Positions 51,957 to 60,434 of a stretch of 64,000 nt of DNA are shown piece after piece; position 1 is the first letter of the stretch, and each line of letters starts with the position of its first letter. Source of the DNA: Candidatus Eremiobacterota bacterium (GTDB lineage: Bacteria; Vulcanimicrobiota; Vulcanimicrobiia; Vulcanimicrobiales; Vulcanimicrobiaceae); the NCBI GenBank assembly GCA_019235885.1, contig JAFAKB010000014.1, forward strand, positions 1-64,000, in the 5' to 3' direction. The position numbers and the translations under genes are program-made. The notes under the pieces were generated by a model. It was given only the letters and a program-made list of their open reading frames with translations. It was not told where the DNA came from and did not search any database.

Positions 51957-52243
51957 CGCTTCGCCTTGCTGCAATAGAAGGCAACTTCGAGCGCGTAGCT
52001 GATCGAGGCGCGCAGGCAGACGCAGGCGAAGCGCACGTCGGATGCGCGCGCTGCATCGGCTGCCGTGAAGCGGAAGCCGCCGTTCGACTCGTCGGCGCCG
52101 GCGTCGATGCCGTGGTCTTGCAGGAAGCGGACGACGATCTCGGCATTGAAGTCGTTGACCTGCACGAGGCCGGCCATGTTCTGGTGTTGCTCGTCCGTCA
52201 CGTCGGCGATCGACGAGTAGAACTCGGTGAGTGACGCCATCAT
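51953..52243 (-). CDS. Small hypothetical protein upstream of XRE regulator
   Basis: 96 residues from ATG 52243 (or up to 134 from ATG 52357). Sequence: SLTEFYSSIADVTDEQHQNM, FNAEIVVRFLQDHGIDAGAD, FACVCLRASISYALEVAFYC. Mixed alpha/beta with Cys residues near the end. No family recognised. The possible N-terminal extension is Ser/Arg/Pro-rich and does not look conserved, so I prefer the shorter form, though the ribosome-binding site (gggtgat) is poor. It is the first gene behind the LexA-box promoter. Confidence 0.5.
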   Translation of the reverse strand: MMASLTEFYSSIADVTDEQHQNMAGLVQVNDFNAEIVVRFLQDHGIDAGADESNGGFRFTAADAARASDVRFACVCLRASISYALEVAFYCSKAKR

Positions 52244-52366
52244 GCGATCACCCAGCGGTGATGATGAAACGAGCGGCGATCGGCTCTCGAAAGGCCGCGC
52301 CGAGGGCTCGACGTCAATGCGTCGAACACGCAGATTGTCATTCGATGGTAACCTCATCGGGTGACG

Positions 52367-52410
52367 GGCTCGGCCGGTGGTGACACACCGGTCGGGCCGC
52401 TTTGTTTTGT
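52367..52410 (+). terminator. Thirteen-pair hairpin followed by T-tract
   Basis: Arms 52367-52379 and 52386-52398 form 13 pairs (two wobble) around a six-base loop, and TTTGTTTTGT follows at 52401. On the plus strand this is a textbook intrinsic terminator. On the minus strand it forms a hairpin in the leader of the small gene that starts at 52357 or 52243. Which plus-strand transcript it ends is unclear. Confidence 0.6.
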
Positions 52411-52437
52411 AATACGCGAAGTTTTTCGCTCGTAAAA

Positions 52438-52467
52438 ATTATAGCACGAACATGCGTTCGGCATCAA
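52438..52467 (-). promoter_or_regulatory. Promoter with LexA (SOS) box in the spacer
   Basis: Read on the minus strand: TTGATG (-35, 52467-52462), an 18-base spacer, TATAAT (-10, 52443-52438). Inside the spacer is CGAACATGCGTTCG (52447-52460), a perfect match to CGAACRNRYGTTYG, the LexA site of Gram-positive bacteria. Binding there would block the promoter until DNA damage. Confidence 0.6.
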
Positions 52468-52624
52468 TGTCGCCGCGAAAGTTTTCCAACGCGCTTCGGC
52501 GGCGCGCGCTAAGACTACACCACTTCAGCAACGGAAACGCCAGGCGGAATCTGCGCGCGAGCGGACACGACGATCACCATCGGTCCCCAGGCCATCGTCC
52601 GCCCGCGAGGCGGCGACGCGCATG

Positions 52625-53092
52625 TTACGAGATGCCGTTCGCCGACGTCTTGGAGCGCGTCAGCTCGGCGACGATGCGGCGCAGGAAGTCGCGCGCGGAC
52701 GCCTCGGCGATCCGCTTGCCGACCGCGGCGTCGAACAGGGCGCCGGCGCCGCGTCCGGGCGGGTCGTAGGTGCCGTCGAGGCGGACGAGGACCGTTCGCC
52801 CGTCTTCGCTCAGATCGGAGCTCACGACGGCGCGCAGCGCAGGCAGCGCCGAGCGCGCCGCCGGCTCCCACGAGACGATCACGACGTCGTTCAAGCGGGA
52901 CTCGTCGAGCGCGCGAGCGATGCCGCAGCGGACGTCGTACTGCGCCTCCAGCGCCGCGCTCGTCCCGAGGCGCAGCGGGACCCGGACTCTGAGCATGCTC
53001 CCTCGGCACACGTCGCGAATCGCTCGCTCGAGCGCACCCGGCTCGGCCACGGCGGTGCCCGGCAGCAGATCTTCGACGACCACGCGGGTCAT
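52625..53092 (-). CDS. SRPBCC-like protein, paralog of the 63448 gene
   Basis: 155 residues from ATG 53092 (ATG 53101 or 53104 also possible). Strand-rich with LNDVVIVSWEPAA, VLVRLDGTYDPPGRGAGALF and DAAVGKRIAEASARDFLRRI. The tail YxPPxGxxGxxFDxxVGxRIA is also found in the protein at 63448-63963, so they are paralogs, related in fold to polyketide-cyclase/START-like proteins. Divergent from the hybrid kinase, 66 bases between starts, suggesting co-regulation. Function unknown. Confidence 0.65.
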   Translation of the reverse strand: MTRVVVEDLLPGTAVAEPGALERAIRDVCRGSMLRVRVPLRLGTSAALEAQYDVRCGIARALDESRLNDVVIVSWEPAARSALPALRAVVSSDLSEDGRTVLVRLDGTYDPPGRGAGALFDAAVGKRIAEASARDFLRRIVAELTRSKTSANGIS

Positions 53093-53158
53093 GGGATGCA
53101 TCATCGCGGCCGCGAGAGAATATCTCGTGAAGTCCGCGTTCACACCCGGGAGGTGTCC

Positions 53159-55417
53159 GTGAGAGACCTTCGCCAGGTGGTCGCCGCCGCCCCGATCGCG
53201 ATCGTGGTCGCCGACGGAGCCGGCCGCATTCTCCTCGCCAACGATCAGGGCGAGCGTCTCTTCGGATACGATGCGAACGAGCTGCTGGGGCGGCCGGTCG
53301 AGATGCTCGTCCCCGAACGGTTTCGCGACGCGCATCCGATCTTGCGCGGCGGTTACGCGGAATCGCCCGAGTCGCGCCCGATGGGCGCGGGACGCGACCT
53401 CTACGGTTTGCGCAAGGACGGAACCGAGGTCCCGATCGAGATCGGTCTGAACCCGGTCGAGACCGACGACGGCCGCGTGACCCTCGCGGCGATCGTCGAC
53501 ATCACCGAGCGCAAGCGCAGTGAGGAGCACCTGCGGCGGATCGTCGACGCCTCGCCGTACGCGATGCTGGTCGTCGACACGGCGGGCACCATCACGCTGA
53601 TCAACGCGCAGACCTCGGCGCTGTTCGGCTACGAGCCCGAGGAGCTGCTGGGCGCACCTGTCGAGACGCTGATCCCGGCGCGCTTCCGCGCCGGCCACGG
53701 GCTGCTGCGGCACGAGTACGCGCAGACATCCTCCACCCGCCCGATGGGAGCGGGACGCGATCTCTTCGCGCTGCGCAAGGACGGCGCCGAGATCCCGGTC
53801 GAGATCGGGCTGAGCCCGCTCAGCACGCCGAAGGGCGACTTCGTCCTGGCCTCCGTCGTCGACATCACCGAGCGGAAGAACGCTGAGGAGATGCGGCTCC
53901 AGCGCGACCGCGCGATCGACGCCTCGAAGATCAAGTCGCAGTTCGTCGCGACGATGAGCCACGAGCTGCGCACGCCGCTGAACGCGATCATCGGCTCGGC
54001 CGAGCTGCTCGGAACGACGACGCTCGACGACCGTCAGCGCGCGTTCGTCGGCTCGATCGAGGAGTCGGCTGAGGCGCTCCTGGCGATCATCAGCAGCATC
54101 CTCGACCTCTCGAAGATCGAGGCCGGGAAGGTAGAGCTCGGCGCGCACGAGTTCGACCTCGAAGCGCTGGTCGAGGCGTCGGCGGGCGTGCTGGCGCAGC
54201 ACGTCAAGCAGAAGGGTCTGCGGCTGTACACGTTCGTCGACCCGTCGATCCCGCCGATCGTGCGCGGCGACGCCGATCGCCTGCGCCAGATTCTCCTGAA
54301 CTTGTTGGCGAATGCGCTCAAGTTCACCGAGCGCGGACAAATCGTGCTGCGGGCGCTGCCGCTCGAGACCTCGGTACGGCACGCGACGGTGCGCTTCGAG
54401 GTCGAGGACACCGGGATCGGGATCGCACCCGACGTGATCCCGCAGCTCTTCGAGCCGTTCGTGCAGGCCGACAGCTCGTCGTCGCGGCGCTACGGCGGGA
54501 CCGGCCTAGGGCTCTCGATCTCGAAGCGTCTCGTCGAGCTGATGGGCGGCACGATCGGCGTGAACAGCGAGCCCGACCGCGGCTCGACCTTCTGGTTCAC
54601 GGCGCGCTTCGCGCGCGCGAGCGCCGCGGTGCCGACGCGCCGCGTGTACGGCGTCCGCGCGCTGATCGTCACCAGCGACGCCGAGCTCGCCGACACGCTT
54701 TCGCGCTACGCCGAGGCATGGGGGATTCCGGCGGCGCACGCGCGCGGCACCGCTGGAATCGCGGAGGCGATGCTCGCCCATCGCGGGACGCAAGAGGACT
54801 GCATCGTCCTGGCCGACGTCGACAGCGTCGAGACGGAAGCGCTCGTCGCCGCGCTGCGCGACCACGGGATCGCCGAGGAGGCGATCGTCGCGATCGGCGG
54901 CGAGGAGCGCGTCGCGAAGCCGATCCGGCAAGCGGTGCTCTTCGACCGGATCGTCTCGGCGCTCGGGCACACGGACGACGAACCGGGCGCGGCGCCGGTC
55001 CCCGCGGAGACCGTCCCGGCCGGGAAGGTGCTGGTCGCCGAGGACAATGCGAGCCTGCAAGAGATTCTTCAGGAACAGTTCGCTCGGCTCGGGGTTCCCG
55101 TGACGATCGTCTCCGACGGCGCCCGCGCGATCGAGGCGCTCGCGCGCGAACCGTATGCGCTCGTTTTCATGGACGTCCACATGCCGAACGTCGACGGCTT
55201 CGCGGCGACGCGCGCGGTGCGCATGAGCGAGCGCGGCACCGGGACGCACGTCCCGATCGTCGCGATGACCGCGAACGCGTTCAAGGAAGACCGCGAGGCG
55301 TGCCTCGCCGCCGGGATGGACGACTACCTCTCCAAACCGATGCGCATCAACGACCTTCGTACGATGATCGAACGGTGGATGGGCGACGCCACGCGCGTAC
55401 CCGGTCCTGTGCACTGA
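53159..55417 (+). CDS. Hybrid sensor histidine kinase (PAS-PAS-HisKA-HATPase-REC-REC)
   Basis: 752 residues, cytoplasmic, no membrane segment. Two PAS domains (about 5-120 and 125-240) share [15 protein letters not shown] and [15 protein letters not shown]. HisKA has His268 in [14 protein letters not shown]; HATPase has NLLANALKF (N-box), [10 protein letters not shown] and [14 protein letters not shown] first receiver-like domain (about 498-605) looks degenerate: no clear acidic pair, though Asp553 and Lys587 may remain. The second receiver (622-740) is complete: EDN at 628-630, Asp672 in VFMDVHMPN, Lys726 in YLSKPM. GTG 53159 follows GGGAGG. Confidence 0.92.
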   Translation: MRDLRQVVAAAPIAIVVADGAGRILLANDQGERLFGYDANELLGRPVEMLVPERFRDAHPILRGGYAESPESRPMGAGRDLYGLRKDGTEVPIEIGLNPVETDDGRVTLAAIVDITERKRSEEHLRRIVDASPYAMLVVDTAGTITLINAQTSALFGYEPEELLGAPVETLIPARFRAGHGLLRHEYAQTSSTRPMGAGRDLFALRKDGAEIPVEIGLSPLSTPKGDFVLASVVDITERKNAEEMRLQRDRAIDASKIKSQFVATMSHELRTPLNAIIGSAELLGTTTLDDRQRAFVGSIEESAEALLAIISSILDLSKIEAGKVELGAHEFDLEALVEASAGVLAQHVKQKGLRLYTFVDPSIPPIVRGDADRLRQILLNLLANALKFTERGQIVLRALPLETSVRHATVRFEVEDTGIGIAPDVIPQLFEPFVQADSSSSRRYGGTGLGLSISKRLVELMGGTIGVNSEPDRGSTFWFTARFARASAAVPTRRVYGVRALIVTSDAELADTLSRYAEAWGIPAAHARGTAGIAEAMLAHRGTQEDCIVLADVDSVETEALVAALRDHGIAEEAIVAIGGEERVAKPIRQAVLFDRIVSALGHTDDEPGAAPVPAETVPAGKVLVAEDNASLQEILQEQFARLGVPVTIVSDGARAIEALAREPYALVFMDVHMPNVDGFAATRAVRMSERGTGTHVPIVAMTANAFKEDREACLAAGMDDYLSKPMRINDLRTMIERWMGDATRVPGPVH

Positions 55418-55558
55418 ACAGCGTCGGCGACGAGCTGCGCGCGAATCCCGAGCGCATCGAAGCGGCGAGCTTCGGCGAGGGGCAGTCTCCTTGCTGGGCT
55501 GGGTGAGCCGTCACAGGGCAGGAAAGGCGGTTCGCTTCGCCCTAACTAGGCGCTCCTA

Positions 55559-56692
55559 ATGCGAATGTTAGGAGAGCCTCACTGGATCGGCGTCTCCGCG
55601 CTTATGCTGCTCCTGGCAGCTCTTTCCGCACCCCGGCCGGTCGTGGCGCTACCCATTTTCGCGCGTCAGTACCAGGTGTCGTGCGCGAAGTGCCATTCCG
55701 TCATCCCGCACCTCAATGAATTCGGGGCCGCCTTCCTGGCCAGCGGCTATCGCATTCCGGGTCTGCAGCCCGGCCCGGCGTTCCCGCTCGCCACGAAAGT
55801 GAACCTCAGCGATTCGAGCCAAAACCAGGGGAACGGCCCCGACGGCGCAGGCCTCCCGAAGGCAATCGTCGACGAGGTTGAGCTCTTCACCGCGGGCGCG
55901 ATCGGCTCACGTGGGAGTTATCTCGTCGAGCAGTACGCACTCGACGGCGGAATGCCCGGCTCAACGCGCGACGCGTGGGTGATGGATCGCGTCAATCCAT
56001 GGCCGGCGCGCATCCCCCTGTACGTCCAGGCCGGATCGTTCACGCTTCCGCTCCCAGTCGATCCGGAAACGTTCCGCGACACCGCCCAGCACTACACGAT
56101 CTACGACCAAACCGTAGGGACGAATCCGTTCAAGTTCTTCGATCCGAAGATCGGCGTTCACGTGAGCGCCGGCGATCCGTTGCACGGCTTCAGCGGTCAG
56201 TTCTTCGCGGGACCCGGCCACGACCGGCAAAGCGGAATCGCGTCGACGGGGATCGACACCATGGCATATGCGCAAGAGTCGATGGGGCTCCTGACGCTCG
56301 CGGCGTACCGCTATAACGGCACGCGGCCGACACCGTACGGTCCAAAGGATGAATTTCGACGCACCGGCGTCGGGCTCATGTGGAATCAATGGGGACGGTT
56401 CTCGAGCGAGACGGTGCTGCAGAACGGGTGGGACAGCAACTGCGTCGGTGGGCTTTTCGGCTGTTCGTCGAGCGGCGGTTTCACGCAGCTGCGCTATCAA
56501 TTCAATCGAAGGCTCTACGTCGGCGGGCGGTACGAGGGAACGGCCGACTCGACCGGTGGGTTCGCGCGCGACACGGTGTTTCTGCTCGGCTGGGGACCGT
56601 CCGAACATTCCCGATTTACGATCGAGGACATAATTCAGCATGTTCCGCAGACGACACATACGATGAACTTCCAGTTCACGTTCGCCGAATGA
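55559..56692 (+). CDS. Outer-membrane-type protein with N-terminal heme-c site
   Basis: 377 residues. A signal peptide ends near SAPRPVVALP, then RQYQVSCAKCHSVIPHLNEF carries one C-x-x-C-H, followed by beta-strand-rich sequence with alternating aromatic residues (GGRYEGTADSTGGFARDTVF; ends NFQFTFAE with a C-terminal aromatic), as in porins. So a porin-like barrel with a covalent heme on its periplasmic face, possibly for electron transfer. ATG 55565 is an alternative start. Its stop overlaps the next ATG (ATGA). Confidence 0.75.
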   Translation: MRMLGEPHWIGVSALMLLLAALSAPRPVVALPIFARQYQVSCAKCHSVIPHLNEFGAAFLASGYRIPGLQPGPAFPLATKVNLSDSSQNQGNGPDGAGLPKAIVDEVELFTAGAIGSRGSYLVEQYALDGGMPGSTRDAWVMDRVNPWPARIPLYVQAGSFTLPLPVDPETFRDTAQHYTIYDQTVGTNPFKFFDPKIGVHVSAGDPLHGFSGQFFAGPGHDRQSGIASTGIDTMAYAQESMGLLTLAAYRYNGTRPTPYGPKDEFRRTGVGLMWNQWGRFSSETVLQNGWDSNCVGGLFGCSSSGGFTQLRYQFNRRLYVGGRYEGTADSTGGFARDTVFLLGWGPSEHSRFTIEDIIQHVPQTTHTMNFQFTFAE

Positions 56693-57246
56693 GGCGCACG
56701 TCAATCGTCGCCGTCGCGCTCGTTGCGGCGATCTCTTCCACCGCACTCGCGCAGGCAGCGGAGCAGCGCGCGATCGACCCTGCAAAGTCGAAGGCGCAAT
56801 TCTCGATCCAGCACATCTTCGTCGAGCACGTCACCGGGACGATCCCGATCCAGAGTGGCGTCGTGGACCTCCCCGCGGGGTCGGTAATTCCCGTCAGGGC
56901 AACCGCCGTGCTCGACGCGACGAAATTCAATACGGGCGATTCGGACCGCGACGGTTCGCTGACGAGCCCTGACTACTTCGACACGAAGAAGTTTCCGACG
57001 TGGACGTTCACGAGTACCAAGATCACGCCGACCGGGCCTGGGTCGTTCGGTATGGATGGGGTGCTCACGATGCACGGGGTGACGCAGCCCGAACATCTCG
57101 ACGTCACGGTTCGCGGCGACGCCGGCCATCCGGTCTATCGCGCGGTCGGGCACATCGATCGTCGGACATGGGAGATGAAGGGCACGCGCCTCGACCCGGT
57201 CATCGGCAACGTCGCCGACGTCACGCTTGACATCGTCTTGAAATGA
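56689..57246 (+). CDS. YceI-family periplasmic protein
   Basis: 185 residues: signal peptide ending AISSTALAQAAE, then the lipocalin-like YceI fold with AIDPAKSKAQFSIQHIFVEH, TAVLDATKFNTGDSDRD, SLTSPDYFDTKKFPTWTF and VLTMHGVTQPEHLDV. YceI proteins bind isoprenoid or ubiquinone-like lipids. Translationally coupled to the heme-porin gene, which supports a link to electron transport. Confidence 0.92.
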   Translation: MRRTSIVAVALVAAISSTALAQAAEQRAIDPAKSKAQFSIQHIFVEHVTGTIPIQSGVVDLPAGSVIPVRATAVLDATKFNTGDSDRDGSLTSPDYFDTKKFPTWTFTSTKITPTGPGSFGMDGVLTMHGVTQPEHLDVTVRGDAGHPVYRAVGHIDRRTWEMKGTRLDPVIGNVADVTLDIVLK

Positions 57247-57277
57247 CGCGACAGCCCCGTTCGATTCTGGAGTGCGC

Positions 57278-58324
57278 TCACAGCGACGTGAGGTAACCCA
57301 GCAACGCCTCTCGTTCGCGGGTTGAAAGCCGGGCGAACGCCGCCGCCGAATCGGCGGCTTGTCCGCCGTGCAGCGCGATCGCTTCGCGCAGCGAGCGCGC
57401 CGCACCATCGTGCAAGTACGGCGGTCCGGTCGAGGCGACGCCCCACAGCGGCGCCGTCCGAAACTCGCGCGCGGTGGCCGCGCCGTCGCGCAGCTCCGCG
57501 GCCCGCGCTCCCATGTCGTGCAGCAGCAGATCGGTGTACGGTGCGATCGTCGTCCCGCTCAGTTGCGGCTCAGGCGCGAAGCGTCCCAAAGCCAACCCCA
57601 TGCGATGGCAATCGGCGCAGCGCAGCGTCTCGAACACCGCGCGTCCGGGCGCAACACCGGTTCGCTCGGCCTGCGGCGGGGCGGCGAGCCGCTGCAGGAA
57701 CGCCGTGATCGCCGCGACGTCGCGCGCCTCGTCGCCTGCGGGGACGCCGAGCTCGCCGGGAAACGCGCCGGCGACGAAGGCCCGCACCGCGGGCGACGTC
57801 GCTTTCCACCCGAACCGTCCGATCCGCGCATCCCGGAGCCGCGCGATGCGGCCGCGATGCCGCGGTGTGCGCTGCGCTTCGTCCGCGGCGACGCGCTCGA
57901 GCTCGGCGTCCGAAACCGCTTCGAGCAAGCCGATCCCGTAGAGCGGCGGCGGGATTCGCACGAACCGCCGCGCCGGCGGCCGGCGCCGGACCGGGAACCC
58001 GTGCACGAGCACGTACCGCTGAAACGTGGCCGCGCGGTCGGCCGCAGAGCGCTTGATCACGAAGTCGCCGGCGAGGACTTGTGAACCGCCGGCGGTCGGG
58101 AGAAAGTGGCACTCGCTGCAAAAGCTCGCGTTGAACGCGCCGCGGATCTGCGCTCTGCGGTCGGCGGAGAAGGCCAATGCTCCCGCGCGCGCGAGCTCGT
58201 CGTTTCCGAGCACCTCGCCGAAGCGCGCACCGCGGTAGCCGGAAGCGTCGCGGTTCTGGAGCGCCTCCGAGCCGAGCGCAAGCATGATGAGCGCCGCCGC
58301 CGCGACGCAGGCGCGAGCCGACAA
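57278..58324 (-). CDS. Diheme cytochrome c oxidoreductase (DHOR-like)
   Basis: 348 residues. TTG 58324 has GGAGG nine bases upstream and opens a signal peptide (ARACVAAAALIMLALGSEA). Two heme sites: FNASFCSECHFLPTAGG in the first half and LRCADCHRMGLALG in the second, with TAPLWGVASTGPPYLHDGAA typical of di-heme peroxidase/thiol oxidase-like DHOR proteins. The open frame continues upstream as unlikely Arg-rich sequence. Third gene after cupredoxin and the MetA-like barrel, 64 bases from the latter. Confidence 0.88.
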   Translation of the reverse strand: MSARACVAAAALIMLALGSEALQNRDASGYRGARFGEVLGNDELARAGALAFSADRRAQIRGAFNASFCSECHFLPTAGGSQVLAGDFVIKRSAADRAATFQRYVLVHGFPVRRRPPARRFVRIPPPLYGIGLLEAVSDAELERVAADEAQRTPRHRGRIARLRDARIGRFGWKATSPAVRAFVAGAFPGELGVPAGDEARDVAAITAFLQRLAAPPQAERTGVAPGRAVFETLRCADCHRMGLALGRFAPEPQLSGTTIAPYTDLLLHDMGARAAELRDGAATAREFRTAPLWGVASTGPPYLHDGAARSLREAIALHGGQAADSAAAFARLSTREREALLGYLTSL

Positions 58325-58388
58325 TGCGGTACTCCTCCGAGGGTGCCCGGCTACCCCTCGGAGGAGCGCTGCAAACGCCCGTCTCGAG

Positions 58389-59243
58389 CTAAGGCCGTGT
58401 TGCCGGTTGCGCCGGCTTCGTTTCGGGTGCCGCGCTGATCTTGGGAACCTCGCCTGCCTTCGGACCCCAGGTCCAGTAGAGCGCGAAGTAGCCGATCGCG
58501 TGGCTCTCACCCGAGATGGTGTGGCCGATGCTGAAGAGAACGTTGAAGTTGTCGTTCGGCTTGAGGTAGCCGCCGGTGTTGACGTACGTCGAGTGGCGGC
58601 CGCCGAGCGTCGTCGGCCCGTTGTAGAACACTTCGGTGCCGAGCGTCAGCTTGTCGCTGAAATCGCGCTGGACGAGCCAGCCGGCAAAACCGTAGTTCGC
58701 CATCCCCGGGGCCTTGTTGATCGCGGTCCCGCCGCCGCCGTACGTCGTCCACTTGCCGTACGACTTCTGGATCCAGATCGGCAAGCGATACCACGTGCGC
58801 CCGTTGCCCAGTCCTTTCGCGGCGTCGCCGGTCGCGAGCTCCGCCATCGGGAAGATCCCGATCTGCGGACGTCCGTTGGTCTCTTGCACGAAGCGGTACT
58901 TGATCCCGAACTCGGCGTCGCCGATGCCGTTGGCGAACGGTCCGCCGAGCGGCGACGAGCTCGCGTACGGGACGACGAAGTGGATGTGGACGTTGGGGAG
59001 CGCGCCGGTGTTGAACTCGATCGCGGGACCGGTGCCGGAGTGTCCGCCGGCGTTGCGGTCGGTCGTCCCGAAGATGTAGCGCTCACTGTGCTTGAAGTCG
59101 ATGGGCGCCGGATCGTCGGTGAGGAACGGCGGCCCGGCCAGCGCGTGCGACGCGAGCGCCGGGAGGAGCGCCAGCGACAGCGCGCCGGCGAGCACCCAGC
59201 GCAGAGCGCCGCGCACGCGACGCCCGCGCTGAACATGAGTCAT
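58389..59243 (-). CDS. Outer-membrane beta-barrel of the MetA-pathway (PF13557) type
   Basis: 284 residues. A signal peptide ends at ASHALAGPPF, then FLTDDPAPIDFKHSERYIF, PNVHIHFVVPYASSS, GIGDAEFGIKYRFVQETNGR, GIFPMAELATGDAAKGLGNG and GKWTTYGGGGTAINKAPG, a pattern I know from the Phenol_MetA_deg-like barrels. Small-solute or metal export role unproven. Its ATG overlaps the cupredoxin stop. Confidence 0.82.
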   Translation of the reverse strand: MTHVQRGRRVRGALRWVLAGALSLALLPALASHALAGPPFLTDDPAPIDFKHSERYIFGTTDRNAGGHSGTGPAIEFNTGALPNVHIHFVVPYASSSPLGGPFANGIGDAEFGIKYRFVQETNGRPQIGIFPMAELATGDAAKGLGNGRTWYRLPIWIQKSYGKWTTYGGGGTAINKAPGMANYGFAGWLVQRDFSDKLTLGTEVFYNGPTTLGGRHSTYVNTGGYLKPNDNFNVLFSIGHTISGESHAIGYFALYWTWGPKAGEVPKISAAPETKPAQPATRP

Positions 59244-59722
59244 AGCACGATGATGTCTCCCGACATAAAGCCCTCTTTGCCGGGGCCTCCGAAGCCGGCA
59301 CCCATCGCCCAGTAGCCGTGTCCGGCGTCGCACGGCAGCTTGCAGTACCAGCGGTACGTGCCTTTCTTCGCGGCCGTGAACGTGAACGTCGAGGTCACCG
59401 GCGTGACGGTCTGGTCGGCGTTCTCGTGACCGCCTTTGATCGTCGCGTCAAGGTTGAGCTCCGGGCAGGTGATCGTGTGCGCGCCTTCGTCGTAGTTGAC
59501 GGCGGTGACGGTCATCGGGACGCCGGCGTGGACGACGAAGTTCGCCGGAACGACGGTGTCGTGCGGCTTTCCGTCGGGTCCTTTGATCCCTTGCGTCCCG
59601 CGGAAGACGTACATCTCCAGCTTGTCGCCGGCCGCCGCTTCGACGCGCCGAACGGCGGTCGTAACGAGCGGAGCGGCGGCCAGGAGCGCGGCTCCCGAAA
59701 GGATCGCGCGGCGAGTGGTCAT
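59240..59722 (-). CDS. Tat-exported cupredoxin
   Basis: 160 residues. TTRRAILSGAALLAAAP is a Tat-like signal with twin Arg. The copper ligands can be read as the His in GAHTITC, the Cys in YRWYCKLPCDAGHG, the His in the same stretch and the Met in GYWAMG. It resembles the plastocyanin/CuA-like proteins found next to terminal oxidases. First gene of the cupredoxin-barrel-diheme operon. Phased half-sites lie upstream (59771). Confidence 0.85.
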   Translation of the reverse strand: MTTRRAILSGAALLAAAPLVTTAVRRVEAAAGDKLEMYVFRGTQGIKGPDGKPHDTVVPANFVVHAGVPMTVTAVNYDEGAHTITCPELNLDATIKGGHENADQTVTPVTSTFTFTAAKKGTYRWYCKLPCDAGHGYWAMGAGFGGPGKEGFMSGDIIVL

Positions 59723-59770
59723 GGACGTCCTCCTAAGAAGTGCTGTGTGAGTCCATCCTGGACCGTCGAG

Positions 59771-59788
59771 ACGAAGGACTCGTGAAAG
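59771..59788. promoter_or_regulatory. Phased pair upstream of the cupredoxin operon
   Basis: ACGAAGG at 59771 and GTGAAAG at 59782 are 11 bases apart, 49-66 bases upstream of the cupredoxin start on the minus strand. Both halves deviate at one or two positions from the best copies. A similar pair (GCGAAGC 59841, GTGAATC 59852) lies inside the end of the PPOX gene and may be chance. Confidence 0.35.
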
Positions 59789-59824
59789 CCGAGGACACGA
59801 AAAATTCTCAGGATCTTCGCCGCT

Positions 59825-60292
59825 TCAGCCGGCGGTGCGTGCGAAGCGCCCGTGAATCTGTTCGATCCGGATACGGTATGCGATCCCCGGCGCGCGGAGC
59901 CGCTCGACGTACGTGCGGCGCGCGGAGTCCGAGGAACCGTCGGCGATTGCAATCGTGCGCAGTCGTTCACCGATGCGGAATACGGCGTCGACTGCCGATT
60001 CGCCGCGCAGCTCCGCAAAGTGCCCGATCGCCACGACGGACTCCCAGTTCGCCGCGTCGCGCACGCGGTCGACCTCGACGCAGACGCGGGGGTGGTGGCG
60101 CATCGCTTCCAGCTTGGCGCCGTCGGCGGTATAGCCCAAGAACGATATGCCGTCGTACGCGTACGTAACGGGGACGATGTACGGATAGCCACGCCGATCG
60201 ACGTAGCCGATGCGCGCGATGAATTCTTCGCGCAGCAGCTCCTCAATCTCGTTCCGGCCGAGTTTTCCGGTCTCGGTGGTGACCGTTCGCAC
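59825..60292 (-). CDS. Pyridoxamine 5'-phosphate oxidase-like flavin-binding protein
   Basis: 155 residues: IEELLREEFIARIGYVDRRG and YPYIVPVTYAYDGISFLGYT, then HHPRVCVEVDRVRDAANWES, a split-barrel FMN-binding domain of the PPOX superfamily. No PdxH-specific motifs, so a general flavin or F420-type reductase or a heme-binding relative. Such proteins accompany universal stress proteins in dormancy-type regulons. Two phased half-site pairs lie 23-60 bases upstream. Confidence 0.85.
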   Translation of the reverse strand: MRTVTTETGKLGRNEIEELLREEFIARIGYVDRRGYPYIVPVTYAYDGISFLGYTADGAKLEAMRHHPRVCVEVDRVRDAANWESVVAIGHFAELRGESAVDAVFRIGERLRTIAIADGSSDSARRTYVERLRAPGIAYRIRIEQIHGRFARTAG

Positions 60293-60314
60293 GCTGCAAG
60301 GGTACGCCGCAGGG

Positions 60315-60352
60315 GTGAAGGGCTCGTGAAGGCCCCTTCCGAGGTCGTTCGT
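60315..60352. promoter_or_regulatory. Phased pairs upstream of the PPOX gene
   Basis: GTGAAGG at 60315 and GTGAAGG at 60326 (identical, 11 apart) are followed on the opposite strand by CCTTCCG at 60335 and CGTTCGT at 60346 (11 apart). Forward pair then inverted pair, as upstream of the usp genes. The first lies 23 bases from the PPOX start. Confidence 0.55.
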
Positions 60353-60370
60353 ATCCCACTCGTGGTCGCC

Positions 60371-60400
60371 GGTGTGAACGGACGTTCACACCGCGTTCAC
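60371..60400. promoter_or_regulatory. Perfect inverted repeat plus phased copy upstream of the oxidase operon
   Basis: GGTGTGAACG and CGTTCACACC form a perfect 10-base inverted repeat separated by GA (60371-60392). CGTTCAC occurs at 60383 and again at 60394, 11 bases apart. It lies about 35-64 bases upstream of the ba3 oxidase subunit IIa gene. Confidence 0.55.
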
Positions 60401-60434
60401 CGGTACGGCACGCGCGCTCGCTAGGATTGCGCGC

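Noticed and set aside
53127-53143. GTGAAGT and CGTTCAC near the hybrid kinase start
   Set aside because: They are ten bases apart and inverted, not in the 11-base tandem phase of the proposed motif.
59841-59858. Another 11-base-phased pair (GCGAAGC and GTGAATC)
   Set aside because: Lies inside the coding end of the PPOX gene and matches the motif less well; chance is a fair explanation.
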